This document shows, one piece after another, positions 18,428-27,623 of a stretch of 64,000 nucleotides of DNA. The translations under genes and the position numbers were made by a program. Source of the stretch: Pseudomonas fluorescens (GTDB taxonomy: Bacteria > Pseudomonadota > Gammaproteobacteria > Pseudomonadales > Pseudomonadaceae). The notes below the pieces were generated by a model that was not told where the DNA came from, made no database searches, and saw only the letters and a list, made by a program, of their open reading frames with translations. The stretch covers positions 4,012,501 through 4,076,500 of the forward strand of contig NZ_CP078138.1 in NCBI RefSeq assembly GCF_019212185.1, read 5' to 3'. Every line of letters starts with the position of its first letter. Position 1 is the stretch's first letter.

Positions 18428-21010
18428 ATGCCCTCTATCGCCTTTCGTTTGCCCTTGAAACCCTCCGCACTGGCCGTGGCGGTGGTGTCCGCATTGGCCC
18501 TGCCAGCGTTCGCCGCCGACACCCAACTGCAAACCGTCACCGTCCAGGCCAGTGCCAGCGACAAAGAAGACGACGCCCTGCCCACCCGGCCGTCGACCTC
18601 AGTGTATGGCGGCACTGAAACCACCATCATCGACACCCCGCGCTCGATCAGTCAGATCAACACCGAACAACTGGCCAACGACCCGATCCGCAGCGCCGAC
18701 GACCTGGTCAAGTACGCCCCCGGCATCACCCGCGGTGGCGGGCAGAACGCCGGGATCGCCCCGCAGTTTCGCGCCCAGGGTTCGGAGGTGTTCCAGGACG
18801 GCCAGCGCGCCTATGGCGTGCGCCACCCGGCCAACTTCAACGCCTACGAGGGCGCCGACATCGTCGCCGGGCCGTCCTCGGTGACCTACGGCTCGGTGAG
18901 CGGCAGCGGCGGCTACGTCAACTACCTGAGCAAGAAGCCCAATTTCAACGAATTCAAGACCCGCCTCAGCGGTGAACTAGGCAGCTGGATACCGGATGGC
19001 GAGTCCCGCGATTCAAGCAAATTCAGCATCGACAACACCGGGCCGATCGCCGACAACCTGGCCTATCGGGTGAGCATCACCAAGCAGCGCCAGGAGGATT
19101 TCTACGACAACGTCGACAACAACTTCGACGCCTTCTACGGCGCCCTGGCCTGGCGTAACGACAACGTGCGGGTCGACTGGAACGCCGCCTACGACGACTA
19201 CTACGACTACAACATCACCCACGGCTGGAACCGCGCCAACCAGGCGCTGGTGGACCACGGCAAGTACTACGCCGGGCGCGCCACGCCGATTATCCAGAAC
19301 GGCAGCACCCTGTGGTCACCGGTGCTGGCCTCCGGCGCGGCGGATGCTCCGACCCTCGGTTGGGTCAAGCGCCAACGCAATGCTCAGGGCCAATACAGCG
19401 CGGTCGACGGCAGCTTCCAGAACGCTTCGCCCAACACCCAGGCCAACCCCGGCAGCCTGCGCGGCTGGGTCTATGACCCGAACCTGGCGGGCAACGGCCT
19501 CAAGTCGCTGTCGTCGCAAACCGGCCAGCGTGACGAAGACGAAAGCAGCTCGCGGCGCTTCACCACCCAACTGCATGTCGAGGCCGACCTGACCCCGACC
19601 ATCACTCTGGCCAATAGCACCTTCTACCAGCGCTCGAGGGACAACACCGATGCGGTCGGTGCGTTCCAGGTGCAGTCCAAGGACAACCTGTTCGACAACC
19701 GCTTCGAATTTCGCTCGCGCAATGAAGTCAGCCTCGGCGGCTGGACCCTCAGCGACGAGAGCAACACCGGACTGATTTACCGCCGTGAGTTCAACCAGTC
19801 GATTGCCGCGAACAACAGCTTCGGCTCGACCATCAACGCCTACGACCTGACCCAGGATCCGTCGGGAAAAAACCCTGGCGACCTGCTCGGCCTCGACAAC
19901 CGCAATCCGGCCGGCGGCAATGGCGCGTGGATCGGCCAGCCCGGCGTCCCGCAGTTCTCGAACTTCTACGGCTGGCTCAACCTGCCGCCGATGTACCCGG
20001 CCGGGCACGGCCTGTACGCCGAATCGGTGGCGCCCTACACCGCCGAAAGCACCTGGACCACGCAAACCCTGTTCAGTCAGCACAACCTGAAGTTTGGTGA
20101 TCGAGTCGGCCTGAATATCGGCGCCAGCCGCAGCTGGATCGATGCCGAGATCGAAAATCCGTTCGTCCTCGCCGGCGGCAATCCGCGCAAAGACAGCGAC
20201 AACTATCGGCTGTTCTCATTCCAGGTCAGCCCCTACGTCAAGCCCACGGAAAACAGCACCCTGTACTACACCTTCGACCGCTCGCTGGCGGTCAACACCG
20301 GGTTCTTCTCCAACGGCCTCGGCTGGGGCAGCGGCGCCGGCGCCAACCAGCTCAACCCGCTGGCCTTCGAAAGCCTCAGCGTGCTGCATGAAGTGGGGCT
20401 GAAAGTCGAAGCCGTGCCCGATCAGTTGTTCATGACCCTGGCCGCGTTCAAGCAGGAGCGCGATCAGTCACCCGACAGCAATAACAACATCGCACGCCTG
20501 GTGATCAAGGGCGTTGAGTCGAGCATTCGCTACCAGCCGGACGACCACCTGCGCAGCGCCCTGAACCTGACCAAGCTCACCGCCTACAACGAGTTCACCA
20601 GCCAGAGCGGCTTCGCCTCGGCCGGTTTTATCCCCGACAACGGCACCGTGTTTGGCGACAACAACAGCCTCAATCAGCGCCCGTCCGGACGCTTCGATGC
20701 GGTGCAGATTCCCGAATACACGGCCAGCGGCTATGTCGACTACCGCTTTGATTCCGGCTTCGGCGCCGAGCTGTCCGGCTGGTGGACCAGCAGCTGGTAC
20801 CTGAACCTGAGCAAGACGGTGAAGGTCCCCGACGAATACAACCTCGACCTCGCGGTGTATTACCGCCAGCCGCAATGGAGCACCACCCTGCGGGTGCTCA
20901 ACCTCACCGACGAACTGAACTTCGTCAGCGGCCTCGCCGGCTCCACCAACACCTTCCTGCAACCCATGCCTGGCCGCACCGTGCTGGCCCAGGTCGATTA
21001 CCAATTCTGA
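18428..21010 (+). CDS. TonB-dependent siderophore-type outer membrane receptor
   Basis: The start is the ATG at 18428, which opens a signal peptide ending LALPAFA; a longer in-frame form has no signal. The 860-residue protein has a plug domain (QTVTVQASASDKEDD as possible TonB box region, DTPRSISQINTEQLAND, ADDLVKYAPGITRGGG, VAGPSSVTYGSVSGSGGYVNY) and a 22-strand barrel ending in Phe (AQVDYQF). It resembles ferric-siderophore receptors, but it is in a sulfur-limitation operon. TonB receptors for sulfur compounds such as SftP are known, so uptake of a bulky organosulfur compound is the better inference. Confidence 0.88.
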   Translation: MPSIAFRLPLKPSALAVAVVSALALPAFAADTQLQTVTVQASASDKEDDALPTRPSTSVYGGTETTIIDTPRSISQINTEQLANDPIRSADDLVKYAPGITRGGGQNAGIAPQFRAQGSEVFQDGQRAYGVRHPANFNAYEGADIVAGPSSVTYGSVSGSGGYVNYLSKKPNFNEFKTRLSGELGSWIPDGESRDSSKFSIDNTGPIADNLAYRVSITKQRQEDFYDNVDNNFDAFYGALAWRNDNVRVDWNAAYDDYYDYNITHGWNRANQALVDHGKYYAGRATPIIQNGSTLWSPVLASGAADAPTLGWVKRQRNAQGQYSAVDGSFQNASPNTQANPGSLRGWVYDPNLAGNGLKSLSSQTGQRDEDESSSRRFTTQLHVEADLTPTITLANSTFYQRSRDNTDAVGAFQVQSKDNLFDNRFEFRSRNEVSLGGWTLSDESNTGLIYRREFNQSIAANNSFGSTINAYDLTQDPSGKNPGDLLGLDNRNPAGGNGAWIGQPGVPQFSNFYGWLNLPPMYPAGHGLYAESVAPYTAESTWTTQTLFSQHNLKFGDRVGLNIGASRSWIDAEIENPFVLAGGNPRKDSDNYRLFSFQVSPYVKPTENSTLYYTFDRSLAVNTGFFSNGLGWGSGAGANQLNPLAFESLSVLHEVGLKVEAVPDQLFMTLAAFKQERDQSPDSNNNIARLVIKGVESSIRYQPDDHLRSALNLTKLTAYNEFTSQSGFASAGFIPDNGTVFGDNNSLNQRPSGRFDAVQIPEYTASGYVDYRFDSGFGAELSGWWTSSWYLNLSKTVKVPDEYNLDLAVYYRQPQWSTTLRVLNLTDELNFVSGLAGSTNTFLQPMPGRTVLAQVDYQF

Positions 21011-21030
21011 GTTCACTCTGGAGACTTGCT

Positions 21031-22128
21031 ATGTCCATCGAATTTGTCGGCATGATTTTCCCCCGCCAGTGGTCCGAGACCCGAGGCGTGCGCAGCGCCG
21101 ATTTTGACCTGCCGTTTATTCGGCATCATGCCCGCGCCCATGAGCAGGCCGGCTTTGACCGGGTACTGATCGCCAGCGGCCCGGGCAGCGCCGACAGCCT
21201 GCAGATCGCCGCGTATGCCGCCGCCCACACCGAGCGCCTGGGTTTCATGATCGCCCATCGCCCGGCCCTGACTGCCCCCACCGTCGCGGCGCGGGCCTTT
21301 GCCACCCTCGATCACACCACCGGCGGCGGGCGGATCCGTCTGCACGCGATCACCGGGATCACCGCCGAGCCGCAGGAAGGCGACACTCTGCTGGACAAGA
21401 CCGCGCGCTACCGGCGCACCGATGAGTACCTGGAGATCGTCCGCCGGACCTGGACCGCCGAGGAGCCATTCGACTTCGAGGGTGAGTACTTCAACATCAA
21501 GGGCGCGTTCTCGCCCGTCAAACCGCTGCAGCAGCCGCACATCCCGATTTCCTTTGGCGGCTCGTCGGATATCGCCTATCAGATTGCGGTCAAGCATGCG
21601 GATTTGTATGCCTTGTGGGGCGAGCCGTTGAGTGGCGTGGCCGAGCAGATCGCCAAGCTCAAAGCCGCCGCCCGCGCTGCCGGGGTGCAGGCGCCGAGGG
21701 TGAGTCTGTCGGTGCGTTTGATCCTCGGCGCCACCGAGGAACTGGCGTGGCAGCGGGCCGAGCAGATTCTGCAGCAGATCAAGGCCAACCCGCAGTTCGC
21801 CGCCGGCAGCCCTTGGCAAAAACGGCTCAAGGGCACCGGCTCCGAACGCCTGCTGGCCGCAGCCGCCCAGGGCGATCGCCACGACCGCGCCCTGTGGATG
21901 CCCACCGCCACCGCCGTCGGCGCCTACGGCGACACCACCGCCCTGGTCGGCACCCCGGAAACCGTGGCCCAGGCCTTGCTCGACTATGTCGACCTGGGCG
22001 TTACCACCTTTCTCAATCGTGGGTATGACCCGCTCTATGACACGGTTGACTATGGGCGCTGGATCATTCCGGCGGTGCGGGAAGAGGCGCAGCGGCGCAG
22101 TGTTGGTAGAACGGCGGCCAGTTCGTAG
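21031..22128 (+). CDS. SsuD-like FMNH2-dependent monooxygenase (LLM class)
   Basis: The start is the ATG at 21031, 20 bp after the receptor stop, with GGAGA ribosome-binding sequence. The 365-residue LLM-class flavoenzyme shows IEFVGMIFPRQWSETRG, a QIAAYAAAHTERLGFMIAHRP strand, ATLDHTTGGGRIRLHAI, YFNIKGAFSPVKPLQQPHIP and SFGGSSDIAYQIAVKHADLY, and is SsuD-like (compare SsuD FGGSSDVAQELAAEQVDLY). It closes the operon that starts at 13153. REP elements follow its stop codon. Confidence 0.88.
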   Translation: MSIEFVGMIFPRQWSETRGVRSADFDLPFIRHHARAHEQAGFDRVLIASGPGSADSLQIAAYAAAHTERLGFMIAHRPALTAPTVAARAFATLDHTTGGGRIRLHAITGITAEPQEGDTLLDKTARYRRTDEYLEIVRRTWTAEEPFDFEGEYFNIKGAFSPVKPLQQPHIPISFGGSSDIAYQIAVKHADLYALWGEPLSGVAEQIAKLKAAARAAGVQAPRVSLSVRLILGATEELAWQRAEQILQQIKANPQFAAGSPWQKRLKGTGSERLLAAAAQGDRHDRALWMPTATAVGAYGDTTALVGTPETVAQALLDYVDLGVTTFLNRGYDPLYDTVDYGRWIIPAVREEAQRRSVGRTAASS

Positions 22129-22159
22129 CTGTCCCGGATTTACGCGGCGGTCTCAGGTT

Positions 22160-22252
22160 CTTCGCGAGCAGGCTCGCTCCCACATTTCCGGGCGCATCCG
22201 AATCTTGCGGATGCCCGCCTTCCTTGTAGGAGCGAGCCCGCTCGCGATGGTC
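22160..22252. repeat. REP pair at a convergent gene junction
   Basis: GCGAGCAGGCTCGCTCCCAC (from about 22163) and TGTAGGAGCGAGCCCGCTCG (from about 22226) are inverted REP units in the 221-bp gap between converging operons. Nothing else is seen in this gap; it may also act in termination. Confidence 0.75.
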
Positions 22253-22349
22253 GTCAACGATGACGAAGCTAGCCTGGATGCGCGCCGCGACCTCTGGTTT
22301 TTCGTCGGAACGCCGCCCGGAGTCGGCTCGCTCAGTGGACCAAAAAAAA

Positions 22350-24146
22350 CTAACCCTCCACCAACGTCGGCGAATGCTCGAGCAACGTCCGCGTATACCC
22401 GGCCTGCGGTTGATCCAGAACCCCATCCACCGCCCCCTGCTCCACCACTCGCCCCTGCTTGAGCACCAGCACCTGGTCAGCGATGGCGCGGACCACGCCC
22501 AGGTCGTGGGTGACGAACAGCAGCGTCAGTCCCTCGTCCTGCAACTGGCGTAGCAAGGCAAGGATCGAGGCCTGGACCGAGACGTCCAGCGCCGAGGTGA
22601 TTTCGTCGCAGATCAGCAGCCGTGGCTCGCAGATCAGCGCTCGGGCAATCGCCACCCGTTGGCGCTCGCCCCCCGACAGACTATGGGGATACGCATCAGC
22701 CACCGAAGCCGGCAGCGACACCCGTTGCAGCACCGCCTCGACCCGCTGCCGCGCCTCGGCGCCCTTGATCCCGAAGAAATGCTCCAAGGGCCCGCTCAAG
22801 GTCTGCAACACCGTCTGGCGCGGATTCAAGGCCCGGTAGGGATTCTGGAAAATGTACTGGATCTGATGCCGCAACCCCGCCTCGCGCTGCCGGGCAGCCA
22901 GGCTCAACGGCTGCCCGGCATAACGCAATTGCCCCTCGGCGTTCTCCCCCAGCCCCGCCACCGCCCGCGCCAGACTGGTCTTGCCCGAGCCCGACTCGCC
23001 GACCAAGGCCAGGCACTGCCCCGGCTCCACCCGCAGCGACACATCGAACAGCACCTGACGATCGTAGGCCACGTTCAGACCGATGACTTCCAGCAAGGCC
23101 GGGCGCTCGACCACCTCGTCGACCTGCCGCGATTGCGCCACCGGGATCAACTGCAAAGGCTGGCGATGAGGCTCCAGGCACGCCACCTGCTGCCCTGGAG
23201 CCCGTTCGTGCAAGGCCGGTTCCGCCGCTGAACAGTCGAGACGGCGCCGGCTGCAGCGTGGCGCAAAACCACAGCCCTGCGGACGCTGTCCCGGTGCCGG
23301 GGCATGGCCGCGAATCGCCTGCAGCTCACGACGTTGCGCCACATCCGGGATCGCCGCCAGCAAGCCCCGGGTATAGGGGTGAGCGGGATGACTGAACAGC
23401 GCCTCGCGGGACGCCGATTCGACAATCCGTCCGGCGTACATCACCAGCACCCGGTCTACCAGGTCCTTGATCACCGCCAGGTCATGGGACACATACACCG
23501 CCGCCACGCCCTGGCTTTTGCACAGGCGGCGCAGGGTAGCGAGGATGTGCGCTTGAGTGGTGACGTCGAGCGCGGTGGTCGGCTCGTCGAGCACGATCAG
23601 CCGTGGCCGCAGGACGAAGGCCAGCGCCAGCATCACCCGCTGCTGCTGGCCGCCGGACAGTTGATGGGGAAAGCGTCGGAGGAATTCGCGGTCGTCGGGT
23701 AGGCCGACGTCGCGCAGGGTTTCTTCAATTCGATGGTAGGAGCCACTTCCAACTTGATGAGCCGCCAAGGTCTCGCGCAACAACGCGCCAATCCGCAACG
23801 CCGGGTTCAACGCCGTCGCCGGATCCTGCGCCACATAGCCGATCAAACTGCCCCGTGCATGACGCAAGTCCTCGCCCTGCAGTTCCAGCAACGGCTGCCC
23901 CGCGACCTCGACCCGCCCCTGGACAATCCGCGCGCCGCTGCGGGCATGGGCCAGCAACGCCGTGGCCAGGGTGGTCTTGCCGGATCCCGACTCGCCCACC
24001 AGCCCTAAAATCTCCCCGGCCCCGACACTGAACGACACCCCGGACAGCACATCGACCTGCCCCGGCAACTCGACCCGCAGATCGGTGACCTGCAACACCT
24101 GGGTATCGACACGGCTGTGCCCTGGCAAACCTGCGAGCGCATTCAT
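22350..24146 (-). CDS. Dpp-type ABC transporter ATPase, two fused nucleotide-binding domains
   Basis: This is a 598-residue tandem ATPase, as in GsiA or fused DppD-DppF. Domain 1 has Walker A GESGSGKTT, signature LSGGQQQRVMLA and Walker B LIVLDEPTTALD. Between the domains is a Cys-rich segment GCGFAPRCSRRRLDC characteristic of oligopeptide-type ATPases. Domain 2 has GESGSGKTS, signature LSGGERQRVAIARAL and Walker B LLICDEITSALD. Both catalytic sets look intact. Its start overlaps the permease stop in an ATGA. It powers the importer formed with the two permeases upstream; the family-5 lipoproteins are the receptors. Confidence 0.92.
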   Translation of the reverse strand: MNALAGLPGHSRVDTQVLQVTDLRVELPGQVDVLSGVSFSVGAGEILGLVGESGSGKTTLATALLAHARSGARIVQGRVEVAGQPLLELQGEDLRHARGSLIGYVAQDPATALNPALRIGALLRETLAAHQVGSGSYHRIEETLRDVGLPDDREFLRRFPHQLSGGQQQRVMLALAFVLRPRLIVLDEPTTALDVTTQAHILATLRRLCKSQGVAAVYVSHDLAVIKDLVDRVLVMYAGRIVESASREALFSHPAHPYTRGLLAAIPDVAQRRELQAIRGHAPAPGQRPQGCGFAPRCSRRRLDCSAAEPALHERAPGQQVACLEPHRQPLQLIPVAQSRQVDEVVERPALLEVIGLNVAYDRQVLFDVSLRVEPGQCLALVGESGSGKTSLARAVAGLGENAEGQLRYAGQPLSLAARQREAGLRHQIQYIFQNPYRALNPRQTVLQTLSGPLEHFFGIKGAEARQRVEAVLQRVSLPASVADAYPHSLSGGERQRVAIARALICEPRLLICDEITSALDVSVQASILALLRQLQDEGLTLLFVTHDLGVVRAIADQVLVLKQGRVVEQGAVDGVLDQPQAGYTRTLLEHSPTLVEG

Positions 24147-24985
24147 GGCTGCTTCTCTCCAATCCGTGAACTGCTGCGGCCAATGCCTTCAGCAAGAATG
24201 TTGGTGCCGTAAGCGAAGATCCCGATCAGCAGCGCCGGCGCCAAAACAGCCCAGGGCTGGACCAGCAGGCCGGCCTGGTTTTCATTGATCATCAGGCCCC
24301 AGTCGGCGGTCGGCGGCGCCACGCCGTAGCCGAGGAAACTCAGGCCCGAGAGCATGCCCACTGCCCAGGTCAGCATGTTGCCGAAATGCACCAGCAACGG
24401 CGTGAGGATGTTCGGCAGAATCTCGCGAAATAGAATGCGTCGCCGCGAATAGCCCATCATCTGCGCCGCCTCGACAAACTCCTGACCGGCCACCGCCACC
24501 GCGCTGCCCCGGGCCAGGCGAATCACTCCCGGCGTAAAGGCGATTGCCACCGTCAATACGATCAGCCATGGCGCGCGGCCGAGCATCGAGACAATCAGCA
24601 GCACCAGGATCAGGTCGGGAAACGCCAGCGAGACATCCGCCAGCCAGGTGATCAACTGGTCCAGGCGACGTCGGGAAAAGCCCGCCAGCAACCCCAGGGT
24701 GCCGCCCACCAGCAAGGCAATGGCGGCCGCCGCCAGGGACATCCACAACACCGACAGACCGCCGCTGAGCAAGCGCGAGACCACGTCATGGCCGAGGAAG
24801 TCGTAGCCCAGCCAGGCTGCACCGCTGGGCGCGCCATAGACCATGCCGAGCATGTCGGTCGGCGCATGGGGCGCCAGCCACGGGCCGAACAGCGCCAGGG
24901 CAATCACCAGCGCGGTGATCAGCGCGCCCTTGCGGGTTTGCGCTTGTGCCAGCCAGGGCCAGCGAGTGGCGAATAAATCACGCAT
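24143..24985 (-). CDS. Dpp-type ABC transporter permease (DppC branch)
   Basis: This is a 280-residue inner membrane permease of the DppC/OppC branch. It has a short cytoplasmic N-terminus, a large loop after segment 1 ending in LGYDFLGHDVVSRLL, and the EAA-like loop VEAAQMMGYSRRRILFREILPN that contacts the ATPase. C-terminal SFLGYGVAPPTADWGLMI is typical of the branch. It overlaps the ATPase gene by four bases and starts ten bases after the DppB-type permease ends. Confidence 0.92.
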   Translation of the reverse strand: MRDLFATRWPWLAQAQTRKGALITALVIALALFGPWLAPHAPTDMLGMVYGAPSGAAWLGYDFLGHDVVSRLLSGGLSVLWMSLAAAAIALLVGGTLGLLAGFSRRRLDQLITWLADVSLAFPDLILVLLIVSMLGRAPWLIVLTVAIAFTPGVIRLARGSAVAVAGQEFVEAAQMMGYSRRRILFREILPNILTPLLVHFGNMLTWAVGMLSGLSFLGYGVAPPTADWGLMINENQAGLLVQPWAVLAPALLIGIFAYGTNILAEGIGRSSSRIGEKQP

Positions 24986-24995
24986 GCAGCACCTC

Positions 24996-26054
24996 TCACG
25001 GAGCCTTGGGGGTGGAGCGCCGCCACCAGGGCAGGATGCCCCGGCGGTTGCGCTGGATCATGGTCACGCGCCGCGCAGTGCGAAGTTTTGGCGTGAGCAG
25101 CACGGTCAGCAGGTCGGCCAGCAGATTGATCAACACCACACCCAGGGTAATGACCAGCACGATGGCTTGGACCATCGGCAGGTCGCGCATCTGGATCGCC
25201 GAATTGAGCGCGGTACCGATCCCCGGATAGCTGAAAATCACCTCCGCCAGCAGCGCCCCGCCGATCATCGTGCGCAGGGTCAGCGCCACGCCCTGGATCG
25301 CCGGCACCAGGGCATTGGGCAAGGTATGGCGCCAGACGATGCGCCACTCGGCAATCCCCCGGAGCCGGGCGGCGATCACATAGTCGGATTCCAGCGCCTC
25401 GATCATCGCCGCCCGCACCATGCGCGTCAGGTACGGCAGCGCCGACAGACTCAGGGCCAATATCGGCAGCACGAGGAACTGCAACTGGCGCCACAGCGAG
25501 GTGTCCGGGTCGATCAGCGAGACTGCCGGCAACACGTCCATGTGCGGCATGGAAAACAGCAGCACCAGGCCGATGGCGAGAAGAAACCCCGGGGTGGCCT
25601 TGAGGAAAATCAGCAGCGACAGGCACCAGCGGTCGAGGCGACTGTCGCGGCGCAGGGCCAGGGTCACCCCCAACAGCAACGCTAGCGGAACGACGACGAC
25701 TATCACTCCCGCCAACAGCGCCAGGGTGTAGCCAAAGCGCCCAAACAACAGGCTGCCGACCGGCGCATTGGAATCCAGCGACACCCCCAGCTCGCCGCTC
25801 AATGCCTGGCCGAGCCAGCGCAGGTATTGCTCGAGGATCGGTCGATCCAGCCCCAATTGGCGTTGCAGGGTGAGGATGCTTTCCAGCGGCGCATCCGGGC
25901 CGAGGATCACCCGTGCCGGATCGGAAGGCAGCGCCTGGGTGGCGATGAACACCACCAGGCTGATCACCCAGGCGGTCAGCAGGCCGTAGCCGAGGCGACC
26001 CATGAACCAGGCCAGCCAGGCCGGGGTACGCGGTGTCTTGCAGGAGTCAGGCAT
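24996..26054 (-). CDS. Dpp-type ABC transporter permease (DppB branch)
   Basis: This is a 352-residue permease of the DppB/OppB branch. It shows LPSDPARVILGPDAPLE after the first membrane segment, LTLQRQLGLDRPILEQYLRW, and the EAA loop YVIAARLRGIAEWRIVWRHTLPN. About six membrane segments are seen. Its ATG overlaps the end of the binding-protein gene by eight bases. It forms the inner membrane channel with the DppC-branch permease. Confidence 0.92.
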   Translation of the reverse strand: MPDSCKTPRTPAWLAWFMGRLGYGLLTAWVISLVVFIATQALPSDPARVILGPDAPLESILTLQRQLGLDRPILEQYLRWLGQALSGELGVSLDSNAPVGSLLFGRFGYTLALLAGVIVVVVPLALLLGVTLALRRDSRLDRWCLSLLIFLKATPGFLLAIGLVLLFSMPHMDVLPAVSLIDPDTSLWRQLQFLVLPILALSLSALPYLTRMVRAAMIEALESDYVIAARLRGIAEWRIVWRHTLPNALVPAIQGVALTLRTMIGGALLAEVIFSYPGIGTALNSAIQMRDLPMVQAIVLVITLGVVLINLLADLLTVLLTPKLRTARRVTMIQRNRRGILPWWRRSTPKAP

Positions 26055-27612
26055 GGTTCAACCACAGCTCGTCGAAGCGCCAGGAGGCGAAGGTGGTTTG
26101 CTCGGGGGTCAGGCCGCCGACCCGGGTCGAAGCAGCATCGAGCACGTCGTTGAAGCCCCAGATCAACAGCCCGCCACGCTCGTGCTGGATGCGCTGGGCT
26201 TCATGCACCAGCAACTTGCGCTGGGCCAGATCGGGCTGGGCCAGGGCCTGGGTATACAGGGCGCTGAAGCGCTCGTCGTGGAAATTGCTGCGGTTGTAAA
26301 TCGCCTGTGGTGCGTCGTTGTGCAGGCCCGAAGCGAGGAAACCGCGAGCCGGGGTCGAGCCCGGCGACAGCAGCCAGTTTTCCCGCTGCGGACCGTTGAA
26401 CACCGAGCCGTCGACCTGGGTCACCTTGATCTCGACCCCGGCTTTCTTCGCCTGCTGGGCGAACACCAGCGCCGCGTTGACACCCGGTCCAGGGGTGGTG
26501 GTCAGCTCGACCCGCAGGTCGTCCTGGCCAGCCTGGCGCAACAGCGAGCGCGCCTGCTCCAGGTCGTAGGGACGCTGGGCGATTTCGTGGTTGTAGGTCG
26601 GGTCGTGGGGCGAATACAGGTCGTTGGCGACCCGGCCGAAACCATTGAGGCCACGACCCACCAGCTCCTGCCGATCCGCCAGCAGGCGGAAGGCCTGGCG
26701 CACCCGCACGTCCTGGAACGGCGCCTTGGCCAGGTTCAGGTTGAAGCCGGTGAAGGAGGTGCTGGGCGACACGTACAGCTTGAGCCGCGCGTCGGCCTTG
26801 AGCAGCGCGCTGTGTTCGGCCTGAACTCCGCTGGCAACGTCGATCTGCCCGGCGCGCAAGGCCGCCGAGCGTGAGACCTGATCCTTGAATTCGATGATTT
26901 CCAGCTCATCGGCATAGGGCTGGTTGGGCTTGTAGTAGTTCTCGAAACGGCTGTAGAGCGAGCGCTGGCCGGGGATGAAACTCTTGAGCTTGTAGGGCCC
27001 GGCGCCTACCGGGTTGGTGATGGGGTCGTAGTCAGTGGGCACGATCCCGCCGAAGCTGATCAGGGTTTCGTCCAGCGGGAAAAAGCTCTGGCCTTCCTTG
27101 AAGCGGATCTCGATGGTGCGCGGATCGAGCTTGCGCAGGGCATTGCGGTCGATGGCCCCGACCAGCCCGGCAAAGGGCGACGCCAGTTTCGGATCGGTCA
27201 GGCGCAGGATCGAAAACAGCATGTCGTCGGCGCCGATGCTTTTGCCGTGGTGAAACTCCAGGCCTGGTCTGATGCGGATGGTCCAGGCACTGGCGTCGGC
27301 ATTTGGCTCGGCGAATTCGGCGAGGGCCAGGCGGGTGCTGACGTCGCCGTTCCACTCCCAGAACTTGCTGTACAGCGCCCAGCCACGAATGATCCCGCCG
27401 CCCACCGGCTTGTGCGCGTCGAGGTTGCCCGACTGGTCGCCGTCGATAATGCCGACCCGCAAGCGCCCGCCATAGGCCGGCGTGCTCGACGGCACCAGGG
27501 CCTCGCTGACGCGCTCATCGCAGCCGCTGAGCAGGCTGGCGCCCAACAGCAGGCCACCGCCGACCGCCAGGCTGTTGCCGAGAAACACCCGGCGGGAAAA
27601 TTCATCATTCAT
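26047..27612 (-). CDS. Family-5 substrate-binding lipoprotein with Tat signal (paralogue of the 16.7-kb gene)
   Basis: This is a 521-residue protein with a twin-arginine motif (SRRVFLGNS, residues 6-14) and a lipobox ending at Cys31 (LLSGC). The receptor body reads AYGGRLRVGIIDG, DQSGNLDAHKPVGGGIIRG, GADDMLFSILRL and NPVGAGPYKLKSF, nearly the same as the lipoprotein at 16.7-18.3 kb. Its genes for permeases and ATPase follow directly, so it is the cognate receptor of the Dpp-type importer. Being encoded 11 bp after an SsuD-like monooxygenase, it likely binds an organosulfur ligand and not a peptide. Confidence 0.9.
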   Translation of the reverse strand: MNDEFSRRVFLGNSLAVGGGLLLGASLLSGCDERVSEALVPSSTPAYGGRLRVGIIDGDQSGNLDAHKPVGGGIIRGWALYSKFWEWNGDVSTRLALAEFAEPNADASAWTIRIRPGLEFHHGKSIGADDMLFSILRLTDPKLASPFAGLVGAIDRNALRKLDPRTIEIRFKEGQSFFPLDETLISFGGIVPTDYDPITNPVGAGPYKLKSFIPGQRSLYSRFENYYKPNQPYADELEIIEFKDQVSRSAALRAGQIDVASGVQAEHSALLKADARLKLYVSPSTSFTGFNLNLAKAPFQDVRVRQAFRLLADRQELVGRGLNGFGRVANDLYSPHDPTYNHEIAQRPYDLEQARSLLRQAGQDDLRVELTTTPGPGVNAALVFAQQAKKAGVEIKVTQVDGSVFNGPQRENWLLSPGSTPARGFLASGLHNDAPQAIYNRSNFHDERFSALYTQALAQPDLAQRKLLVHEAQRIQHERGGLLIWGFNDVLDAASTRVGGLTPEQTTFASWRFDELWLNHA

Positions 27613-27623
27613 GGCGTCTGTCC

